From Canna indica (Eukaryota > Streptophyta > Magnoliopsida > Zingiberales > Cannaceae), in assembly GCA_034359265.1 (NCBI GenBank), contig CP136891.1, positions 6,152,501-6,216,500 on the forward strand: 64,000 nt of DNA, written 5' to 3'. The first letter of the stretch is position 1. Every line of letters starts with the position of its first letter. Under the pieces are notes generated by a model that saw only the letters and a program-made list of their open reading frames with translations, made no database searches and was not told the origin of the DNA. This document shows, piece after piece, positions 58,946 through 64,000 of the stretch. Position numbers and translations under genes: made by a program.

Positions 58946-60300
58946 CTGCAAGAAGAAGATTAATTGTACCAAAATAAGCAGGATAGCAAGAAAAATATTT
59001 CACTAATTCGAAACGAGATTTCTAAAGAATAAAAGAAAATATGTACTATGTGAAACAGCATCAATTATTTCATAGTGTCAATAGTAGCCTATGTTAAGGA
59101 TTTCCACAGGGCCTTGACAATCCAGCAACTTCAGATATACCTGAATACATCAGGATGAAGCTCTTGCCATGTGGCTTCGAAAATAAGACCCGTGGATGTA
59201 TGGTTATGTAGAAAATAGATTAGACATTTTAAGTAGATCTAGATTAGAGACCAGCTAGATAAAGCTAACACCAACTTAATAGTTTAGGGCCTTTAGGCAT
59301 CCACATTTCACTATTTGTGTTGCAGATTAACAAAGACATCATTGTTTCATTTTGTACAAAAGATTAGTGACAAAAGATTTCTTTATCTAGAGTCACATGC
59401 GAAATAACACATCATCGATCACTTTGTACAAGAGTATTCATTGTTTCACTTAGTAGGGCTAGCAAAAATGCAAACACAATTTTCCCCCAAATATAAGTAC
59501 TTGATAACCAATCTCTAGAGAGTACACGAACTTTAAGAAGCAAGAAAATGACCACTATGATGTAAAACCATTAAACAAATAGATATGATACCGGGACTTA
59601 AATAAACTCATTCCCTCTCCTCACCTGCTTCTATCTTTGTTGCTAGCTCATAAAGCCTGCAACAGCCTATTAATTCTTCAACTCTATTGACCAAAACCAA
59701 GCTTAAAAAATAAAAAGTCTTAACCAACCATTTGGTGAAAAAATGCTGCAAGGAACAGAGAATTAAATTCCTAAAGAACTTTTTTTCTAAATATAAGAGA
59801 ATCATGTAAAAAATCCTCGGTTTTTAAACAACCACAAGATTTTTTTTTCGCTTCAATTCTTCTTGTCTATTATATAAGTACCTTTAGAACATAACATAGC
59901 TTCTCCTCTACACATAAATTCTCCAAAGAACACAGTAAAAGAACCACCACAAATCATCCTTTGAAAGACCTAATTCTGAAGTGTAGCACAGGACTAGATA
60001 CCCCAAACGTATCTGCTGTACATATCACTTGTATTTGATCAATATTCAAAAGAATGAGCAAGAACAAGACCCTAGCAAGCTGAAATCCAGGAGTTGTCTG
60101 CTCTCATGATTCAATTAGTCAAGCAAAAGGCAAAACAGAGCCCATCCAAAACAAGCACCGAAGAAAAAAGAACAGTCTTTTTCCGTCCAAAGGAGAGACT
60201 TTTAGGTTCCTTCCGAAGAAAACCACACGCAGAAAGCCTATAGGTTCCAGCTTACAAAGAACTACTGAGAAAAAAAGAAGATCTAACCTAGAGTAGTCAC
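58946..60300 (-). other. TGA gene 5' introns and possible non-coding exons
   Basis: A candidate exon lies at about 59210-59145 (minus strand, ending GATGTATTCAG before GTATAT). It would be in frame with the first recognised coding exon but contains no in-frame ATG. The rest is AT-rich, intron-like DNA. Confidence 0.4.
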
Positions 60301-60720
60301 TCGAAGAGCTGCCTTCGCCCCTCGCGAAACCAGGTTTTCACGACAAACCGTAAAACCTCAGCCCCAATCCCCGGGTGAGAAACGCCGGCGGCTGCCATTC
60401 CCTTCCTCTCTGCGCCTTAATCCGAGAGAGAGAGGGCGAGAGAAATGGAGGAGGAGAAATAGGAGACGGAAGTGGAGATTCTTGGAAGTCGACCTCCGTC
60501 CCCGCTTTGTCTTCCACCGTTATTTTAATGGCGCGTCGCGGGAAAGCGGAAGAACGAGTGCGCCGCAGGCGTGGCGTCATGTTATCCTGATCCGGCGGCG
60601 CACAATAGCAATTCCGTGCTGTCTTTTCGGTGACGTCATCCACCGCTGTCGCTCTGCTCACTATTATACAGGTGACGCTTACTCCACACGTGTCAGGCTG
60701 AGACAGCACTGAGCTGAGCT
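60301..60720 (-). promoter_or_regulatory. TGA gene promoter/leader with as-1-type and G-box sites
   Basis: GC-richer, CT-rich leader-like block for the minus-strand gene. A perfect palindrome TGACGTCA lies at 60631-60638, a further TGACG at 60673-60677 and a CACGTG G-box at 60687-60692. TGACG is the known binding core of TGA factors, so autoregulation of the former gene is plausible. The transcription start is not known. Confidence 0.6.
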
Positions 60721-60799
60721 CTCTACTCGCAAGTCACGATTAGTTGGTTAATTTCAAATTGGCCCTTGGTTTTTATATCAATTCCACGTAATTTATATC

Positions 60800-62667
60800 A
60801 TTTTGATATGCTTTAAATGCAGATGTTTGATTTCTACGTGTGATCTACATTTTCTATTTGATGCCAGATATCATAAGAACTTTTTTATTTTGAAAAGAAA
60901 AATAAAGAAATTGTTGTTTGCTCAAGGTGCAAAAGAATTTAATTTTTGATTGATTTTTCAAATGGCAGGAAATAAAAATATAATGTTATAACAATATTAT
61001 CGCCTAGTACTGTTGAGGTCTTATATATTCGAATTGTTCTGATTATGTATTATTTCAATCAATATCTCATGGTTTATTTTCAATTAATTATAGAGTCATA
61101 TAATTCTGATACCATTTCATAAGAATAGTTATATTTTATTTCTGAAAACTTCTGCCTCAGTCAAGTAGTAAAGGGCCTATGACAACCTCAATCCATTGTG
61201 ATTTTCCTCTCGTTAGACTTTATTTTGGTTCATTGGCCGGACTCTAAGTCAAACAAAATGCAACTTAGCTTGAGGATTTGAAGGTTTTATTGGTCGTATA
61301 AGGACACTAATATTCTCATTAATTATAATATATTGGTCAATCGAAATCGGAGTCTATACCTAAAATATGCATTATGGAGCCTCTAAATGAACAAGTCCAA
61401 CAAGAGACTCAAAATCGGTAAATAAATATATTCCAATAAATTATTCGGAATCTATAAAATGAATAAATTTCAACAAGGAGCTCCAAATCTCTAAATGTTT
61501 GTGTTTTAATATAGTACTAATAATTTATTATGGAGATTGTAAATGAATATGTTTTAATAATTTTTAGTAAGCAAAAATAAAATTTTAAAATTTGAGTATG
61601 ATTGTATGAATATATTAAATCATGTGCAAGTTGGATATATAAATTTATTTATTATTGTTTTTTTAACAAAAATAAAAAAGTCATCATAGACCTCTAGATC
61701 TTTTATGCAACATGTTGCTACTAATTATATTATCCACCGTTAATTTAATTAGTGATTAAGATGATTCATTTATTCTTACCTCTAAAATTTAAGGTTTAAT
61801 TATCCTACTAACTATAGGTTTCAACTTTTATATGAAATCAAATTGAGTCAAGTTATTTGAATTTCTTCGGACACGCGACATTCAAGTTTGGATTCAATCA
61901 ATCCTAATTTAGCAATTATCTAAAATCATAATTGGAAGATGAAATATTTTTAAATTCATAATATAAATTCCAATTTTTCTGAATCAATAATTAAATGATA
62001 AAAGTTTTGAATTTGCTCTCTATTCCAAAATATGATTTTATTTTATTAATCAAATATTTTTTTAAAAATACTTAAGTCGCTCAAAATAAAATATTTTTAT
62101 TAATATATTCATAATATATATTTTTAATAATTTTTATTAATATTATATTAGACAAAAATTTATTTTAAATAACTAATAATAATATTATTTTATTTTTTAA
62201 AAAATTATTTTTTTTAAAAAAAATCTTTAAAAGTTTAAATTATATACTTATTAAGTAATGCAACGTGAATTAATTTTTTATTAATTATTGTAGTAATTTT
62301 TTGTTTAAAATTATTTTAATAGTTAATTTTTTTAATGCAAAAGTGTTTAAGTGCATAAATTCATAAAATAATAATATTATTAGTTATTTAAATAATATTT
62401 TATCTACCATAATATTATTATAAATTGTTTAAAAAAATTATCACGAATAATAAAATTATTTTATTTTGAACTACTTATTTTTTTAAAAAAAAATCTTTAA
62501 TTAATAAAAGTAATATTAAATTTTGAAATAGAGGATAAATTTAAAATTTTGATTATTTAGTTATGAATTCGAATAAATTAAAATCTATATTTTGAATTAG
62601 AAAAAAATTCATATTCAAATTATAATTTTAAATAATTACTCATCATAATAAATAATTCATAATTTTT
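60800..62667 (+). repeat. Duplicated flank upstream of eEF1A copy E
   Basis: 60810-61340 matches 23806-24340 (eL36 3' flank). 61345-61640 joins straight to the part matching 26490-26780, so this copy lacks what lies at 24340-26490. 61760-62660 matches 26800-28680 in patches. No gene. Confidence 0.7.
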
Positions 62668-62943
62668 TTTTTACCGAAATTCGGATCAGCAAGACAGAAA
62701 CCAACGGCAAATATCCGATCGCAACCGTGCTCATCTGAAGCAACCGGACGCGCCGCCATCTCGTTTAATACATTGACTCATTTAACCCCATAATTGGGGC
62801 GAACCCTAAGGGCGATTTCGTAATCAAATCCTCCATAAGTATCCGAGCTAGGGCTTTTCTTCCGCCCCTCTCCTCGTGGCGACGCTGTTGCTGCCGCCGC
62901 CGATTGGTTTCTTTCTCTCTTCGTTTCTTCTCTGAGCTCTTTG
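62668..62943 (+). promoter_or_regulatory. eEF1A copy E promoter and non-coding exon
   Basis: Closest to copy C: same CTCATCTGAAGCAACCGGA variant and GCTGTTGCTGCCGCCGCCG leader. The donor is changed: TTTG|GTGAGC in the other copies reads TTTGTTGAGC here (62944 is T instead of G). Confidence 0.75.
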
Positions 62944-63724
62944 TTGAGCATTTTCTCCTTCCATCTATTCTTTTTAACAGATCATCGTTTTTCTCTTATC
63001 TAATAAGCTTTAGGAACTGTGGTTCTTCTTTTGGTTTTTGCTCTCATGATGTAGGTTATCATATTATGTTATCTTAGCTTTCGGTTATCGCGAATTGCCT
63101 GGTCATCCTTGTATTTGCTATTTTAATCTATTAACCGAATTGTGTATTGACTTTTTAAGCTATATCCTTGAAAATCTTACCTCAGTAAGGTTTGACAGGT
63201 TTTTCATTGATATTGAAAGAGTGTTAGCTTACCTATTGTCTGATCTGAGTGGTTTACCAGTGTGATCCTTAGTTCCATTACATAAAAAAACGATGAAAAA
63301 AATTGAAGACTTGCAATTGCTCTTAGCAGAGTTCTTGCTAACTTTAGATTTTGATTGGAGTTCCATTCGCAGGTAATTGGTACTTGTAGTCTATAGATTA
63401 AAGTGGCGATGCACTATTGTCTGGATAGTTCTAGTTTGTAATGCTAGTTCTACATCTTCAATGTTATATTTTGATTAAGAAATTCTATCGTCAGTGCTAT
63501 ATCAGATTTGATAGATTTCAAAACTCCAAAAAAAATTGCATTGATAGGTAGCTAGTGTTCATGTAAATTTATATGCTAAGTTATTGTGACAATAGTGATA
63601 AAACATATTGTTTTTGAGATCTATATATCAACTGTGATAAATTATTGCAACAATGTTGATGTCATTAGACTGTTTTGGATGTGTTACTCATAAGCACGAC
63701 TGATTTCTGTCTGTTGCAATATAG
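62944..63724 (+). other. Leader intron of eEF1A copy E
   Basis: Nearly identical to copy C's leader intron, with acceptor GCAATATAG at 63723-63724. Contains the conserved cryptic exon at 63293-63372. The mutated donor may shift splicing by one base (GTTGAG at 62943). Confidence 0.65.
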
Positions 63725-63733
63725 ATTTCAAGA

Positions 63734-64000
63734 ATGGGAAAGGAGAAGGTTCACATTAGCATTGTGGTCATTGGCCATGTCGATTCTGGGAAATCGACAA
63801 CAACTGGTCATCTGATATACAAACTTGGTGGGATTGATAAGCGTGTGATTGAGAGGTTCGAGAAAGAAGCTGCTGAAATGAACAAGAGATCTTTCAAGTA
63901 CGCCTGGGTGCTTGACAAGCTCAAGGCTGAGCGTGAGCGTGGTATTACTATTGATATTGCTCTCTGGAAGTTTGAGACCACCAAGTACTACTGCACTGTC
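63734..64000 (+). CDS. EF1A: Elongation factor 1-alpha (eEF1A), copy E, 5' part only
   Basis: The first 89 codons are open and run off the window edge. They include [13 protein letters not shown] (14-26) and end at V89, just before the DAPGH motif. S9 replaces the usual N, as in copy C, and the nucleotide sequence is almost identical to copy C, marking C and E as the most recent pair. The rest of the gene is outside the window, so completeness is unknown. Confidence 0.93.

Noticed and set aside
1..64000. CRISPR array, bacterial operon or defence system
   Set aside because: No regularly spaced direct repeats with unique spacers; genes are spliced and typical of a plant nucleus.

Overview
The window is nuclear DNA of a flowering plant. 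It carries spliced genes with GT-AG introns, AT-rich intergenic DNA, many transposon remnants and a fragment of plastid DNA. A captured, GC-rich pectinesterase piece hints at a commelinid monocot, but that placement is weak. The intact genes are housekeeping: two complete eEF1A genes (12152-13589 and 29772-31209), a third eEF1A cut by the window edge (63734-64000), ribosomal protein eL36 (22491-23645) and phosphopantothenate-cysteine ligase of CoA synthesis (49091-52868). A clade-I TGA bZIP gene on the minus strand (54573-58945) is almost complete but carries a nonsense codon and two frameshifts.

The main theme is repeated copying of one eEF1A promoter/leader cassette (promoter, CT-rich non-coding exon, start of a roughly 780-bp leader intron). 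I count six copies. Three sit in front of eEF1A coding sequence (about 11031, 28686, 62668). One sits in front of eL36 (20231), which now seems to own an eEF1A promoter. One leads into a wrecked eEF1A pseudogene (41216-44037), and one is a decayed orphan (38921). The flanks of the eL36, second and last eEF1A units are also homologous, so the array grew by segmental duplication. The last unit still carries a piece of the eL36 3' flank.

Layout: 1-11 kb is repeats, including a hAT element with a dead transposase (3493-6364) and a CACTA element with TIRs, a 3-bp target duplication and a captured pectinesterase fragment (6750-8419). 11-14 kb is eEF1A copy A. 14-17.1 kb holds a second dead hAT transposase interrupted by about 260 bp of plastid trnI-trnA DNA. 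19-24 kb is the eEF1A-leader::eL36 gene. 24-31.5 kb is a tail-to-tail MITE pair and eEF1A copy C. 32-38 kb holds a 1.19-kb palindromic MULE-type foldback with a 9-bp target duplication, LINE relics and another long-TIR element. 38.9-44 kb holds the decayed leader and the eEF1A pseudogene. 44-49 kb is an inverted duplication of PPCS-upstream DNA, one arm split by a 2.27-kb solo-LTR-like insertion. 49-53 kb is PPCS, 54.5-60.7 kb the TGA pseudogene and its promoter, and 60.8-64 kb the last eEF1A unit.

The three gene families with intact members serve translation (eEF1A, eL36) and CoA supply. I see no operon-like or defence-like system. The most interesting object is the spreading eEF1A leader cassette and its capture by a ribosomal protein gene.
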